A stretch of DNA of 64,000 nt from an uncultured Lachnospiraceae bacterium (GCA_910576535.1 CAJTKK010000002.1:62001-126000), one strand, 5' to 3'. Shown: positions 25,308 to 35,315, numbered from the stretch's first letter. Made by a program: numbers and translations. Notes: generated by a model not told the origin, from the letters alone.

Positions 25308-26082
25308 CACTGTTTTTTCATACGCGGATCTTGAATATTTTTTATTTATATTTATCAGGGTGACCTGCTTTATTTTTATAGCCCCCTTTTTTGGGATGAA
25401 TAATACGCCGAAGCAGTTAAAAATTGGATTAGGCATATTTATATCATTGTTGATATTTTATGGCATAACGCCTCATGAGACAGTGGAATACCGGACAATA
25501 CTGGAGTTTACCATTATTGTAATGAAAGAGGCCGTTACGGGGTTTATTATAGGATTCGGGGCTAACCTTTGCAGTTCTATTGTAACTTTTGCAGGGCATA
25601 TTATCGATATGGAGATTGGATTATCCATGGTGACGCTGATGGATCCTGCAACCCGGGAATCATCGAGTATTTCCGGCGTTTTTTATCAGTATATGGTGAT
25701 GCTGATGCTGATTATCAGCGGAATGCATGAATATCTTTTAAAAGCTTTACTGGAAACCTATACTTTAATACCGGTGAATAAGGCTGTGTTTGACCTGGAT
25801 TCCTTTTTGACGTCTATTATCCGTTTTCTGGGTGAATACATTATTATAGGATTCCGTATATGCCTTCCGGTGTTTGCTGTAATGATTATGCTGAATGCCA
25901 TATTAGGAGTCTTGGCGAAGGTTTCCCCTCAGCTCAATATGTTTGCGGTGGGTATCCAGATCAAAGTTCTTACAGGGCTGACGGTTCTGTTTATGACCGT
26001 CGGAATGCTGCCCAAGGCATCTGCTTTTATTTTTACACAGATGAAGAAAATCGTGGTATCATTTGTAGAGGGAATGATGTGA
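25300..26082 (+). CDS. fliR: Flagellar export gate protein FliR
   Basis: 260-aa polytopic membrane protein of the FliPQR export channel. Recognisable are RVTCFIFIAPFFGMNNTPKQ at the N-terminus, VMKEAVTGFIIGFGANL and VLAKVSPQLNMFAVGIQIKV. ATG 25300 is the only usable in-frame start, since a stop codon lies at 25291; its binding site is at a poor distance (see the leader ORF). The stop overlaps the flhB start. Confidence 0.95.
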   Translation: MVNTVFSYADLEYFLFIFIRVTCFIFIAPFFGMNNTPKQLKIGLGIFISLLIFYGITPHETVEYRTILEFTIIVMKEAVTGFIIGFGANLCSSIVTFAGHIIDMEIGLSMVTLMDPATRESSSISGVFYQYMVMLMLIISGMHEYLLKALLETYTLIPVNKAVFDLDSFLTSIIRFLGEYIIIGFRICLPVFAVMIMLNAILGVLAKVSPQLNMFAVGIQIKVLTGLTVLFMTVGMLPKASAFIFTQMKKIVVSFVEGMM

Positions 26083-27191
26083 TGTTAATATATAATCTGC
26101 AGTTCTTTGCAAAAGATGGGCCGGGCGGGGAGAAGACAGAGCCTGCAACGCAAAAAAAGCTATCGGATGCCAGAAAGGAAGGCCAGGTAGCGAAGAGCAA
26201 AGAAATTGCTAATGCATTTGGGCTTCTTTCCTTGTTTTTAGTTTTGAAGTTATATATCGGAATAATTGGAAACAGTTTTTTTTCCAGCTTCAGGGGAATC
26301 TATAGTCAGATTCCGGATTATATAAAGATGTATGAAGGCAAGGTACCGGATGCTACTATTACTATGGTAATAAAAAATGTAATGTTGAATATGATCGTTG
26401 TTATGGGTCCGGTACTTCTGGTTGGCGTATTGGTAGCTTTTATATGTGACTTGCTTCAGGTGAAGTGGAGACCCACATCCAGGCCGCTAAGACCTAAATT
26501 CAACAAGATGAACCCGGTAAACGGATTTAAAAAGTTTTTTTCCATAGGGGCTTTAGTTGAGCTTTTAAAATCGGTGTTAAAAATAGGACTGATTACTTAT
26601 GTTGTGTATTCCTATTTAAAGGATAAATACCAATATTTATTTTTATTATATGATATATCCTTGAATCAGGCCATCGGGCTGATTGGTGATCTGGTCATTA
26701 ACCTTGGGATACGTATTTCGGTTGTTTACCTGATTGTCGGCTTTGCGGATTATGCATATCAGAAACATAAATTTAAAGAAGATATGAAAATGTCAAAACA
26801 GGAGGTAAAGGATGAGTATAAGGATGCAGAAGGGGATCCGAAGGTAAAATCAAAACAGAAGCGGCGTATGATGGAAGTCTTCCAGCGGCGTATGATGAAG
26901 AAGCTGCCGGAAGCGGATGTGGTAATTACAAACCCGACTCATTATGCTGTAGCAGTTAAATATGATCCGGATGAGTATGATGCTCCTATCGTTTTGGCAA
27001 AAGGCAAGGATTATCTTGCACAGAAAATTAAAGATGTGGCAAAAGAGAATCATATAGAAATTGTAGAAAACAAACCCCTTGCCCGGATGCTTTATGCGAA
27101 TGTGGAAGTAGGGGAGCTGATACCGCCTGAATTATATCAGGCTGTAGCAGAAGTGCTTGCATTTGTATATCATTTACAGGGGAAGGTATAA
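26082..27191 (+). CDS. flhB: Flagellar export switch protein FlhB
   Basis: 369 aa. Starts MLIYNLQFFAKDGPGGEKTE, with the conserved EPATQKKLSDARKEGQVAKS and four membrane segments. The C-terminal cytoplasmic domain holds the self-cleavage site NPTH at residues 284-287; cleavage switches export from hook to filament proteins in response to FliK. The ATG overlaps the fliR stop (TGATG). The reading frame is open for a further 74 codons upstream, but those overlap fliR. Confidence 0.96.
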   Translation: MLIYNLQFFAKDGPGGEKTEPATQKKLSDARKEGQVAKSKEIANAFGLLSLFLVLKLYIGIIGNSFFSSFRGIYSQIPDYIKMYEGKVPDATITMVIKNVMLNMIVVMGPVLLVGVLVAFICDLLQVKWRPTSRPLRPKFNKMNPVNGFKKFFSIGALVELLKSVLKIGLITYVVYSYLKDKYQYLFLLYDISLNQAIGLIGDLVINLGIRISVVYLIVGFADYAYQKHKFKEDMKMSKQEVKDEYKDAEGDPKVKSKQKRRMMEVFQRRMMKKLPEADVVITNPTHYAVAVKYDPDEYDAPIVLAKGKDYLAQKIKDVAKENHIEIVENKPLARMLYANVEVGELIPPELYQAVAEVLAFVYHLQGKV

Positions 27192-27210
27192 AGGAGAGGA
27201 GAATTAAGGC

Positions 27211-29247
27211 GTGAGAAAGGCAGATATAGGGGTTGCTATATATATATTGTCAGCATTTTTGATGCTGATTATTACTGTTCCTAACTGGTTATTGGATATT
27301 CTCTTGGCCTGCAATATTGCAGTAGCTTTTACGGTCATGTTTGGCTGTATGTTTGCAAAAGAAGTATTGGATATGTCTTTTTTCCCTACAATTTTGCTGT
27401 TTACGACGGTATTCAGGATATCGTTGAATGTTTCTTCCACAAGACTGATATTAACAACCGGCGACCCGGGGAACGTAGTAGCTACGTTCGGGGATTACGT
27501 AGGCGGCAACGATTTGATTGTAGGCGGTATTGTATTCATTATCCTGATTGTTATCCAGTTTATGGTTATCAATAAAGGTTCGGAACGTGTAGCGGAAGTT
27601 ACTGCAAGATTTACTTTGGATGCTATGCCAGGTAAACAGATGGCAATTGACGCCGACCTGAATACAGGGGCTATAACGGACGAAGAAGCAAAGAAGCAGA
27701 GGGATAAGCTTCAGGAGGAATCCAGTTTTTTTGGTTCCATGGATGGTGCGGTAAAGTACGTAAAGGGAGATGCGACCGCAGGCCTGATTATTACATTTGT
27801 CAATCTGGCTGGCGGTATTGCAATGGGAGTATTCCGCCAAAATATGGAAATAGGGGCGGCGCTTGATAAATATGCGGTCTTAACGATTGGTGATGGTTTG
27901 GTCAGCCAGATCCCTTCCTTGCTGATATCTTTGTCTACAGGTATCCTGGTAACCAAAGGCTCCAAGGATGCTGATTTTGGCTCTGTCCTTGTCAGCCAGA
28001 TGTTCGGCGTGCCGAAAGTCCTTTATTTTGTAGGGGCCGTTCTTATAGCGCTGGGGATATTGACGCCATTAAATACATTAGTATTCCTGACTCTTGGGCT
28101 TGTATTTATTGTCTGCGCAAGAGTTATCGCAGGAACGATCGAAACATCGAAGATTGAGGCGGAAATTGATATGGATGAGGTGGCGGCTGAAGAAATCCGG
28201 CAGCCGGAAAATGTTACCAGCCTTTTACAGGTGGATCCGATTGAACTGGAATTCGGGTATGGCATTATTCCTCTTGCAGACGTGAACCAGGGCGGGGATT
28301 TATTAGACCGTGTTGTTATGATCCGTAGACAAATTGCTTTGGAACTTGGCACTGTAGTGCCGATTATCCGTTTGCGGGATAATATCCAGTTAAATCCAAA
28401 TCAATACATTATTAAAATAAAAGGTGTACAAGTAAGCGAAGGGGAGATATTGTTTGACCATTATATGGCGATGAACCCAGGATATGTGGAAGAAGAAATT
28501 ACAGGGATACCTACTTTTGAACCTTCTTTCCATCTGCCTGCGATCTGGATTACGGAAGGGCAGAGGGAACGGGCGGAAAGCTTGGGATATACAGTGGTTG
28601 ATCCCCCGTCTATTATTGCCACGCATCTGACAGAGATTATCAGGCAGTATATTTCTGAACTTCTTACGAGACAGGATGTACAAAGCCTTATCGACAATCT
28701 CAAAGAAACCAATCCTACACTTGTGGAGGAACTGGTTCCGAAGCTGCTTGGGATTGGGGAAATACAAAAGGTATTGCAGAATCTTCTGCGCGAAGGCATT
28801 TCAATCAGGGATTTGCTTACGGTTTTTGAAACATTGGCGGATTATGCCGCTACTACCAGGGATACGGATATCCTGACAGAATATGTAAGACAAAGCCTGA
28901 AACGGGCGATTTCCGGAAAATATTTCCCCTCCAACGAGACTACAAGTGTGGTAACATTAGACCCAAAGATGGAGCAGGAAATTATGAACAGCGTAAAACA
29001 GACAGAACAAGGGGCATATCTTACCTTAGATCCGGAAAAAACAAAAGCAGTTATCGCATCAGTAGGGGAAGAAGTACAGAAGCTGGAAAATTTGGGGAAG
29101 AATCCGATTATTATCACATCGCCGATTGTGCGCATGTATTTTAAACGGCTGACCGAAGATTATTATAGGGATCTGATTGTTGTTTCATATAATGAAATAG
29201 AATCAAATGTTGAATTACAATCTGTTGGGATGGTGACTATAGCATGA
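27211..29247 (+). CDS. flhA: Flagellar export protein FlhA
   Basis: 678-aa major export gate component. Eight or so membrane helices in the first half, then a large cytoplasmic domain. The FHIPEP signature region is RFTLDAMPGKQMAIDADLNT. Start is GTG 27211, preceded by AAGGAGAGGAGAATTAAGG. The stop shares bases with the flhF start (ATGA), implying coupled translation. Confidence 0.97.
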   Translation: MRKADIGVAIYILSAFLMLIITVPNWLLDILLACNIAVAFTVMFGCMFAKEVLDMSFFPTILLFTTVFRISLNVSSTRLILTTGDPGNVVATFGDYVGGNDLIVGGIVFIILIVIQFMVINKGSERVAEVTARFTLDAMPGKQMAIDADLNTGAITDEEAKKQRDKLQEESSFFGSMDGAVKYVKGDATAGLIITFVNLAGGIAMGVFRQNMEIGAALDKYAVLTIGDGLVSQIPSLLISLSTGILVTKGSKDADFGSVLVSQMFGVPKVLYFVGAVLIALGILTPLNTLVFLTLGLVFIVCARVIAGTIETSKIEAEIDMDEVAAEEIRQPENVTSLLQVDPIELEFGYGIIPLADVNQGGDLLDRVVMIRRQIALELGTVVPIIRLRDNIQLNPNQYIIKIKGVQVSEGEILFDHYMAMNPGYVEEEITGIPTFEPSFHLPAIWITEGQRERAESLGYTVVDPPSIIATHLTEIIRQYISELLTRQDVQSLIDNLKETNPTLVEELVPKLLGIGEIQKVLQNLLREGISIRDLLTVFETLADYAATTRDTDILTEYVRQSLKRAISGKYFPSNETTSVVTLDPKMEQEIMNSVKQTEQGAYLTLDPEKTKAVIASVGEEVQKLENLGKNPIIITSPIVRMYFKRLTEDYYRDLIVVSYNEIESNVELQSVGMVTIA

Positions 29248-30428
29248 TAATAAAAAAATTCCAAGGCAAAACGGAAAACGAAGCCATAGAAGCAGCAAAA
29301 AAAGAAATGGGGAACAATATCGTAACCATGAATGTCAGAAGTGTAAAAAGAAAAGGGATTCTGAGCTTTTTTCTGAAGGATTTGATAGAGGTTACGGTAG
29401 CTTTGGAGGAAGAAAATGAAAAATATACCCCAGTAAAGAAAGAGGAAAAGAAAGAAACTGCGCCTGCCATGCCTGTGAAAAGGATTGCGCCTGAGAGCAG
29501 GAAAGAGGACAGGAGGGAAAGCGCCCTGCTGGAAGAAAAGCTGGATAATCTGCATTCTTTGCTGGAACAGCAGCTACAGAGACCGGAGGAGGAAAAAGCT
29601 GAAGAGGAAGATGAGGAAAAACCCCCCAGTGAGTTTGAAAAGCTGATGAAGCTTTTATACAATACGATGCTTGATAATGAGGTAGATGAAAAATTTGCCA
29701 ATCAGATTATTGATGAGATGGAAAAAAGTGCGAAACCTAATATGCCTTTTGATTATGCGCTGACGAATGTATATCAGAAAATGGTTTTAAAATTTGGAAA
29801 GCCAGAAGGGATTCTGCCGGCTGAAAACGGTACAAAGGTTATCTTCTTTATCGGCCCTACTGGGGTAGGAAAGACTACGACAATTGCAAAACTGGCTTCT
29901 TCTTACATTGTAGATGAAAAGAAAAAGGTAGCGCTGATTACGGCGGATACTTACCGTATTGCCGCAGCAGAACAGCTTAGGACATATGCAGGGATTCTGG
30001 AGGTGCCTTTCCGGGTAGTCTATTCGCCGGAAGAGATTGTGCAAGCATTAAATATTTTCTCCGGTTATGATTATCTTTTCATAGATACATCGGGGCATTC
30101 TTATCAAAATGAAGAACAGAAGCAGAACATGAGCCAGATTGTGCATTCCATAGACGGGGAAGCGGAAAAAGAAGTATTTCTTGTACTTAGTGCGACGACA
30201 AAGTATAAAGATTTGCTGAAAATTGTAGATACTTATTCTGAAATTACGGAATTTAAACTGATTTTTACTAAGCTGGATGAAACTAACGCATTGGGAAATC
30301 TTCTGAATCTTAAGCTTCATACAGGAACATCTTTGTCATATATTACTTGCGGACAGAATGTACCGGATGATTTTAGAGTATTCAGCCCTCAGGATGCGGT
30401 AAGGCAGTTACTTGGAGGAAAAAATTAG
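29244..30428 (+). CDS. flhF: Flagellar SRP-like GTPase FlhF
   Basis: 394 aa. N-terminal basic region (MIIKKFQGKTENEAIEAAKK), acidic helical N domain, then an SRP-type G domain with P-loop FFIGPTGVGKTTTIAKLASS, G2-type ITADTYRIAAAEQLRTYAGI, G3 FIDTSGHSYQ and G4 FTKLDETNALGNLL. FlhF positions flagella with FlhG. The G3 motif reads DTSGHS rather than the common DTAGR form; whether this is normal in close relatives I cannot check. Confidence 0.95.
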   Translation: MIIKKFQGKTENEAIEAAKKEMGNNIVTMNVRSVKRKGILSFFLKDLIEVTVALEEENEKYTPVKKEEKKETAPAMPVKRIAPESRKEDRRESALLEEKLDNLHSLLEQQLQRPEEEKAEEEDEEKPPSEFEKLMKLLYNTMLDNEVDEKFANQIIDEMEKSAKPNMPFDYALTNVYQKMVLKFGKPEGILPAENGTKVIFFIGPTGVGKTTTIAKLASSYIVDEKKKVALITADTYRIAAAEQLRTYAGILEVPFRVVYSPEEIVQALNIFSGYDYLFIDTSGHSYQNEEQKQNMSQIVHSIDGEAEKEVFLVLSATTKYKDLLKIVDTYSEITEFKLIFTKLDETNALGNLLNLKLHTGTSLSYITCGQNVPDDFRVFSPQDAVRQLLGGKN

Positions 30429-30444
30429 GAGGAAAATACAGGAT

Positions 30445-31323
30445 ATGGATCAGGCTGAACAGTTAAGAAATATTATAAAAGCCAATAACCATGCATCAAG
30501 GCCTGCGGCACGGGTTTTGACTGTGACCAGCGGAAAAGGCGGCGTTGGCAAGTCAAATACATCTATTAACCTGGCAATACAGTTCCGCAAAATGGGTCAG
30601 AGAGTGATTATTTTAGATGCAGATTTTGGGCTTGCCAATATAGAAATTATGTTCGGTGCGCTGCCTAAGTATAACTTATCTGATTTAATTTATGAAGGAA
30701 AGAATATTAAGGAAATTATTACGAAAGGCCCCATGGGCGTGGGCTTTATTTCGGGAGGGTCTGGAGTTGCAGGGTTATCCAATCTGACACAGGACAATAT
30801 ACATTGTATTGTCCAAAGCCTTGCAGAGCTTGATTCCCTCGCAGACGTAGTGATTGTAGATACTGGGGCAGGAATATCGGATGCAGTGATGGAATTTCTG
30901 GTGGCAAGCGGGGAAATTCTTTTGGTAACAACGCCGGAACCTACATCTATCACGGATTCCTATTCTCTTTTGAAGGCTCTTAGCAGGCATCCCAGGTATT
31001 CAAGAGAAGATACAAAAATTAAGATGGTGGCAAATAAAGTGCAGAAAAAAGGGGATGGGGCAGAGCTGTATAAAAAACTGAATGTGGTGGTTGAAAAATA
31101 CCTGGAAACACCGATGGAATATTTGGGGGAGGTGCCGGAGGACAGTCAGTTGATGAAAGCTGTGATGCAGCAAAAGCCGGTGTCAATGGAAGACCCTTAT
31201 GCAAAATCAGCGCTTGCATATAAAGAAATTGTGACAAAACTGGTAAACAAAGAAATAACGGAAACAGTAAAACGAAGAGGGATGGCGGCATTTTTTTCTC
31301 ATTTTTTTAATGGGAAAAGATAA
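30445..31323 (+). CDS. flhG: MinD-like flagellar number regulator FlhG
   Basis: 292-aa ParA/MinD-type ATPase with deviant Walker A SGKGGVGKSN and LDADFGLANIEIMFG. The N-terminal DQAEQLRNII matches the known DQAxxLR motif through which FlhG activates FlhF. That supports ATG 30445 (MDQAEQLR) as the start; a TTG at 30412 inside flhF would add eleven residues. AGGAGG lies 12 bases before the ATG. Confidence 0.95.
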   Translation: MDQAEQLRNIIKANNHASRPAARVLTVTSGKGGVGKSNTSINLAIQFRKMGQRVIILDADFGLANIEIMFGALPKYNLSDLIYEGKNIKEIITKGPMGVGFISGGSGVAGLSNLTQDNIHCIVQSLAELDSLADVVIVDTGAGISDAVMEFLVASGEILLVTTPEPTSITDSYSLLKALSRHPRYSREDTKIKMVANKVQKKGDGAELYKKLNVVVEKYLETPMEYLGEVPEDSQLMKAVMQQKPVSMEDPYAKSALAYKEIVTKLVNKEITETVKRRGMAAFFSHFFNGKR

Positions 31324-31382
31324 AATTTCTTATTAAAAACAAAGCTGCAGTTTAGCGGCGGCATGGGGGGTTAATGTAAAGT

Positions 31383-32123
31383 ATGGCAGGTAAATTGTTA
31401 TCAAAATATGTGGCAACGGGAAATAAAGTAGAGATAAGAAAGACGGCAAGAAGGAAAATGAACGGGGAGGAACCGGAGGTAAAAGTATATCTCAGTCAAG
31501 TATACGACGTGCTATCCGAGGATAGGATTGAGGTTGTCATGCCCATGGAGAAAACGAAATTTGTGCTTTTACCCGTGGGGGCTGAATATGATATTTATTT
31601 TTATTCTTCCAATGGGGTATATCAATGCAAAGCAAAGGTGGCAGACCGGGGGAAAAAGAATAATGTTTATTTACTGGTAATGGAACTGACCAGCAATTTA
31701 AGAAAAGATCAAAGAAGGGAATTTTACCGTTTTAGCTGTGCGCTGGAAATGAACTCCAGGGCATTGGACGGCGAGGAAATCGAGAAACTGGAGAATGACG
31801 GCATGATGGATGATATGCTGTCGGAGGGAGAGCCTTTAAAACAGAGCATTATTGTGGATATCAGCGGGGGCGGCCTGCGTTTTGTGTCGGATCATGCATA
31901 TGATAAGGAAAGCGTTATTTTATGCAAATATCAGCTGGATACGGGAAAGGGCGTGAAAGAGTATGAAATTTTAGGGAAAGTCTTAAGTGTCCAGGAAGTA
32001 CAGACAAAAAATGGTTTATATGAGCATAGGGTACAGTATATGGATATTGATGATGAAGTCAGGGAAGAAATTATAAAATATATTTTTGAAACGGAGCGGA
32101 AAAAACGCAAAAAAACAAAATAG
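31383..32123 (+). CDS. PilZ-domain cyclic-di-GMP effector (YcgR/DgrA-like)
   Basis: 246 aa. N-terminal YcgR-type domain (to about residue 105) and C-terminal PilZ domain with both c-di-GMP-binding motifs: RKDQRREFYR and, after an insert, DISGGGLRF. Family members (YcgR, B. subtilis DgrA/YpfA) slow the motor when bound to c-di-GMP. Between flhG and cheB it is well placed to act on the motor. The region between the two motifs is longer than usual by an acidic insert (GEEIEKLENDGMMDDMLSEG). GGGGGG lies 12 bases upstream, with a start-stop ATGTAA in between. Confidence 0.9.
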   Translation: MAGKLLSKYVATGNKVEIRKTARRKMNGEEPEVKVYLSQVYDVLSEDRIEVVMPMEKTKFVLLPVGAEYDIYFYSSNGVYQCKAKVADRGKKNNVYLLVMELTSNLRKDQRREFYRFSCALEMNSRALDGEEIEKLENDGMMDDMLSEGEPLKQSIIVDISGGGLRFVSDHAYDKESVILCKYQLDTGKGVKEYEILGKVLSVQEVQTKNGLYEHRVQYMDIDDEVREEIIKYIFETERKKRKKTK

Positions 32124-32132
32124 GAGATTACC

Positions 32133-33203
32133 ATGAAAAAAATTTTAGTTGTTGATGACTCTGCACTTATGAGAAGGGTGCTGTGTGATATAATAGAACA
32201 AGATAAAAGATTTCAAGTAGTGGAAAAGGCTACTAATGGTTTAGAAGCGCTGGAACTGTTAAAGAAGAATACCTATGATGCAGTCGTACTGGATGTCAAT
32301 ATGCCCAAAATGAGTGGTTTAGAACTTTTAAAAGAGCTGCAGAAAAATAAAATTGCGGCAAGAGTTGTTATGGCGAGCACCGATACAAAAGAAGGGGCAA
32401 AAACTACTTTGGATGCGTTGGAACTGGGAGCCCTTGATTTTGTACATAAGCCAGTCAGTGCGCTGGAGTGCCGGAGAGATTTGTTTAAAAACCGCCTGAT
32501 TCAGATCCTGGCAGCAGTGACGGAAAGCAAAGCGCCTTCTTTTAGCAGAGCTTTTTCCATTGATGACGCTAAAAAATCCAAAAAAATGGTAGAACTGGTA
32601 AGCCGCCATGCAGGAAAAGTGAAGGGGAATAAAGTAGTTGCCATTGCAAGTTCCACAGGGGGACCCAAAGCGCTTCAGTCGGTAGTGCCTAGAATCCCGG
32701 CGAATCTGAATGCCCCTGTGGTTATCGTACAGCATATGCCCGTCGGTTTTACCGCTTCTTTGGCAGACCGGCTGAATTCTTTAAGCGAGGCGGAAGTTAA
32801 GGAAGCGGCGGAAGGCGATGTTCTTCTTCCGGGCAAAGTATATATTGCGAAAGGCGGCAAACATTTAAAAATACGCAGCAGCGGAGGAAGGCATGTAATT
32901 TATTACTCGGATGAGCCGACCAGGGAGGGCGTAAAACCATGTGCTAATTATATGTATGAATCATTGAGCGAATGCAAGTATGATGCGGTGGTATGCGCTG
33001 TTTTGACAGGAATGGGTGCGGACGGAACGAAAGGAATCTCTTATCTGAAAGGCAAGAAAAAGATACATGTGATTGCTCAGGATGAAGAAAGCAGCGCGGT
33101 GTATGGAATGCCGAAAAGCGTGGCGGTAGCCGGTTTGACAAATCAAGTAGTTCCTCTTGAGCAGATTGCACAGGAGATAATCATGAACGTGGGGGTAATA
33201 TAG
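32133..33203 (+). CDS. cheB: Chemotaxis protein-glutamate methylesterase CheB
   Basis: 356 aa. Receiver domain (D8-D9, phosphoacceptor D54 in VVLDVNMPK), linker, then the methylesterase/deamidase domain with the catalytic Ser in IASSTGGPKAL, His in VQHMPVGFTASLADRL and Asp in TGMGADGTKG. Removes methyl groups from chemoreceptors for adaptation. AGGAG precedes the start; cheA follows after one base. Confidence 0.96.
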   Translation: MKKILVVDDSALMRRVLCDIIEQDKRFQVVEKATNGLEALELLKKNTYDAVVLDVNMPKMSGLELLKELQKNKIAARVVMASTDTKEGAKTTLDALELGALDFVHKPVSALECRRDLFKNRLIQILAAVTESKAPSFSRAFSIDDAKKSKKMVELVSRHAGKVKGNKVVAIASSTGGPKALQSVVPRIPANLNAPVVIVQHMPVGFTASLADRLNSLSEAEVKEAAEGDVLLPGKVYIAKGGKHLKIRSSGGRHVIYYSDEPTREGVKPCANYMYESLSECKYDAVVCAVLTGMGADGTKGISYLKGKKKIHVIAQDEESSAVYGMPKSVAVAGLTNQVVPLEQIAQEIIMNVGVI

Positions 33204-33204
33204 G

Positions 33205-35289
33205 ATGGATGTAAGCCAATATCTAGAGATTTTCCTTGATGAAACAAAAGAACATTTGCAAAGCCTGAACACGGAAATATTAAACTTAGAACAGGATCCG
33301 GAGAATTCGGACACCATAAATGAGATTTTCAGGGCTGCCCATTCCTTGAAGGGGATGGCAGGGACTATGGGTTATAAAAGAATGCAGAATTTGACCCATG
33401 ATATGGAAAATGTTTTTTCAGAAGTACGTAATGGGGCAATAAAAGTAAAAGGCAATATGATTGATATTTTGTTCCAATGCCTGGATGCCTTGGAAGAATA
33501 TTTGAATATGATTCAGGAAACAGGAGAAGAAGGTTCTAACGATAATGAGCCTTTGATTAAGCTTCTGAATGATGTCTTGGATTCGAAAGAAGGCGGGGAG
33601 CCGCAAGAGGTAAAACCGGAGAAGGCTAAGAACGCGGATGAGGAAGGGAATAGCAGGAAATGGCAGGAAATCAAATTTGATGAAACGCAAAAGAGGGTCA
33701 TTGCGGAAGCAACCGGCCAAGGAAAGAATGTATATGGAATGACTGTTAGAGTACAGGAATCTTGTATACTGAAAGCGGCAAGAGCATTTCTTGTATTTAA
33801 AGCGTTAGAGGAATTAGGGGAAGTCATCATATCCAAACCGTCGGTACAAGATATTGAAGACGAGAGGTTTGATTTGGATTTCAGCCTTATCTTTATATCA
33901 GAAAGTCCGTTAGATACTATTTTAAAGTCGGTAAGGAGCGTTTCGGAAATTGAAGACGCCCAAGGCGCTTTACTGGAAGAAGAGCAGACAGGGGAGATTG
34001 CAATTGAAGATGAGATCCAGAATGCAGTCCCTGAAATAGTGCCGGAGGACAAAGAAAATGTCCCTGCTGCAGAGAAGGCAGCGGCGATCCAGCCTGCAAC
34101 GGTAAAACCGAATGAAAAGAAAGCGCCGGTTTCCAAACCCGTAGTGAACAGGACTGTCCGTGTGGATATTGAAAAACTGGATGTGCTTATGAATCTTGTA
34201 AGCGAACTGATTATTGCCAAGAATTCATTGGTTTCGGCTTCAGTGGGCGATAGGAATAACAGCGTAAATGAACATATTGAATACTTGGAAAGCGTAACGA
34301 CCAATTTGCATGAATCTGTGATGAAAGTCCGGATGGTGCCGATTGAGAGCGTAGTCAATAAATTCCCTAGGATGATCAGGGATTTGTCTAAGAAACTGGA
34401 TAAAAAGATGGAACTGTATATGTCCGGGGAAGAAACAGAACTGGACCGTACTGTTGTGGATGAGATCGGCGATCCTTTGATGCATTTGCTGAGAAATGCC
34501 GCAGACCATGGTTTAGAGTCTGGTGAAGTACGGAAAGCGAAAGGCAAGCCTTCGGTAGGCTCTATATTCCTGGATGCATATCAGGATGGCAATAATGTTG
34601 TGATAGAAGTAAGGGATGACGGTGCAGGGATTAATATTGAGGGCGTAAAAGGAAAAGCAATTGAAAAAGGCGTGATTACGCCGGAACAAGGCGAGAATAT
34701 GTCTGACCAGGAAATTATTAATCTTCTGTTCCATGCTGGTTTTTCTACTTCAGAAGTGGTTTCCGATGTGTCCGGCCGGGGTGTTGGGCTGGATGTGGTG
34801 AAATCCAAGATTGAGTCTTTAAGCGGTGAGGTTGAGGTAAAAAGCAAGATTGACGTGGGAAGCACATGGACGATCCGTCTGCCGTTGACTTTGGCGATTA
34901 TTCAAGCCCTTATGGTTGACGTAGGCGGTGAACAATATGCGATTTCCTTAGGCTCTATCCAGACAATAGAGGATATTGTTCCTACGGATATTAAAACCGT
35001 GCAGAATAAAGAAGTCATTCATTTAAGAGGGCTTGTGATTCCGCTGATCAGGCTGAGCGAAGTCCTTGATATTGAAAGCAAGAAGAATCCGGAAGACAAT
35101 ATGACAGTCGTTATTGTGAAAAAAGGTGACAGACAGTCAGGGCTTGTTGTTGATGAACTTAGGGGACAACAGGAAATTGTTATTAAGTCATTAGGCAAGT
35201 ATATTACCAAATGCAAGGTAATAAGCGGCGCTACCATTTTAGGGGATGGTGAAGTAGCGCTGATCTTAGATACCAATGCATTGTTTTAG
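33205..35289 (+). CDS. cheA: Chemotaxis histidine kinase CheA
   Basis: 694 aa with all five CheA modules: P1 HPt with phospho-His H46 (FRAAHSLKGMAGTMGY), P2 (about residues 160-260), a Pro/Glu/Ala-rich linker, P3 dimerisation (VRVDIEKLDVLMNLVSELII), the P4 ATPase (N box LMHLLRNAADHGLESG, G1 VRDDGAGINIEG, G2 SGRGVGLDVV) and P5 CheW-like (VDVGGEQYAISLGSIQTIED). Phosphorylates CheY and CheB. Confidence 0.97.
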   Translation: MDVSQYLEIFLDETKEHLQSLNTEILNLEQDPENSDTINEIFRAAHSLKGMAGTMGYKRMQNLTHDMENVFSEVRNGAIKVKGNMIDILFQCLDALEEYLNMIQETGEEGSNDNEPLIKLLNDVLDSKEGGEPQEVKPEKAKNADEEGNSRKWQEIKFDETQKRVIAEATGQGKNVYGMTVRVQESCILKAARAFLVFKALEELGEVIISKPSVQDIEDERFDLDFSLIFISESPLDTILKSVRSVSEIEDAQGALLEEEQTGEIAIEDEIQNAVPEIVPEDKENVPAAEKAAAIQPATVKPNEKKAPVSKPVVNRTVRVDIEKLDVLMNLVSELIIAKNSLVSASVGDRNNSVNEHIEYLESVTTNLHESVMKVRMVPIESVVNKFPRMIRDLSKKLDKKMELYMSGEETELDRTVVDEIGDPLMHLLRNAADHGLESGEVRKAKGKPSVGSIFLDAYQDGNNVVIEVRDDGAGINIEGVKGKAIEKGVITPEQGENMSDQEIINLLFHAGFSTSEVVSDVSGRGVGLDVVKSKIESLSGEVEVKSKIDVGSTWTIRLPLTLAIIQALMVDVGGEQYAISLGSIQTIEDIVPTDIKTVQNKEVIHLRGLVIPLIRLSEVLDIESKKNPEDNMTVVIVKKGDRQSGLVVDELRGQQEIVIKSLGKYITKCKVISGATILGDGEVALILDTNALF

Positions 35290-35315
35290 GTTCATATTGT
35301 TAGGAGGACAGTAGA

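Noticed and set aside
33513..34547. Long minus-strand open frame (344 codons) opposite cheA
   Set aside because: Fully antisense to a well-conserved gene, composition is Ser/Thr/Phe-rich as expected from the complement, no binding site or homology recognised.
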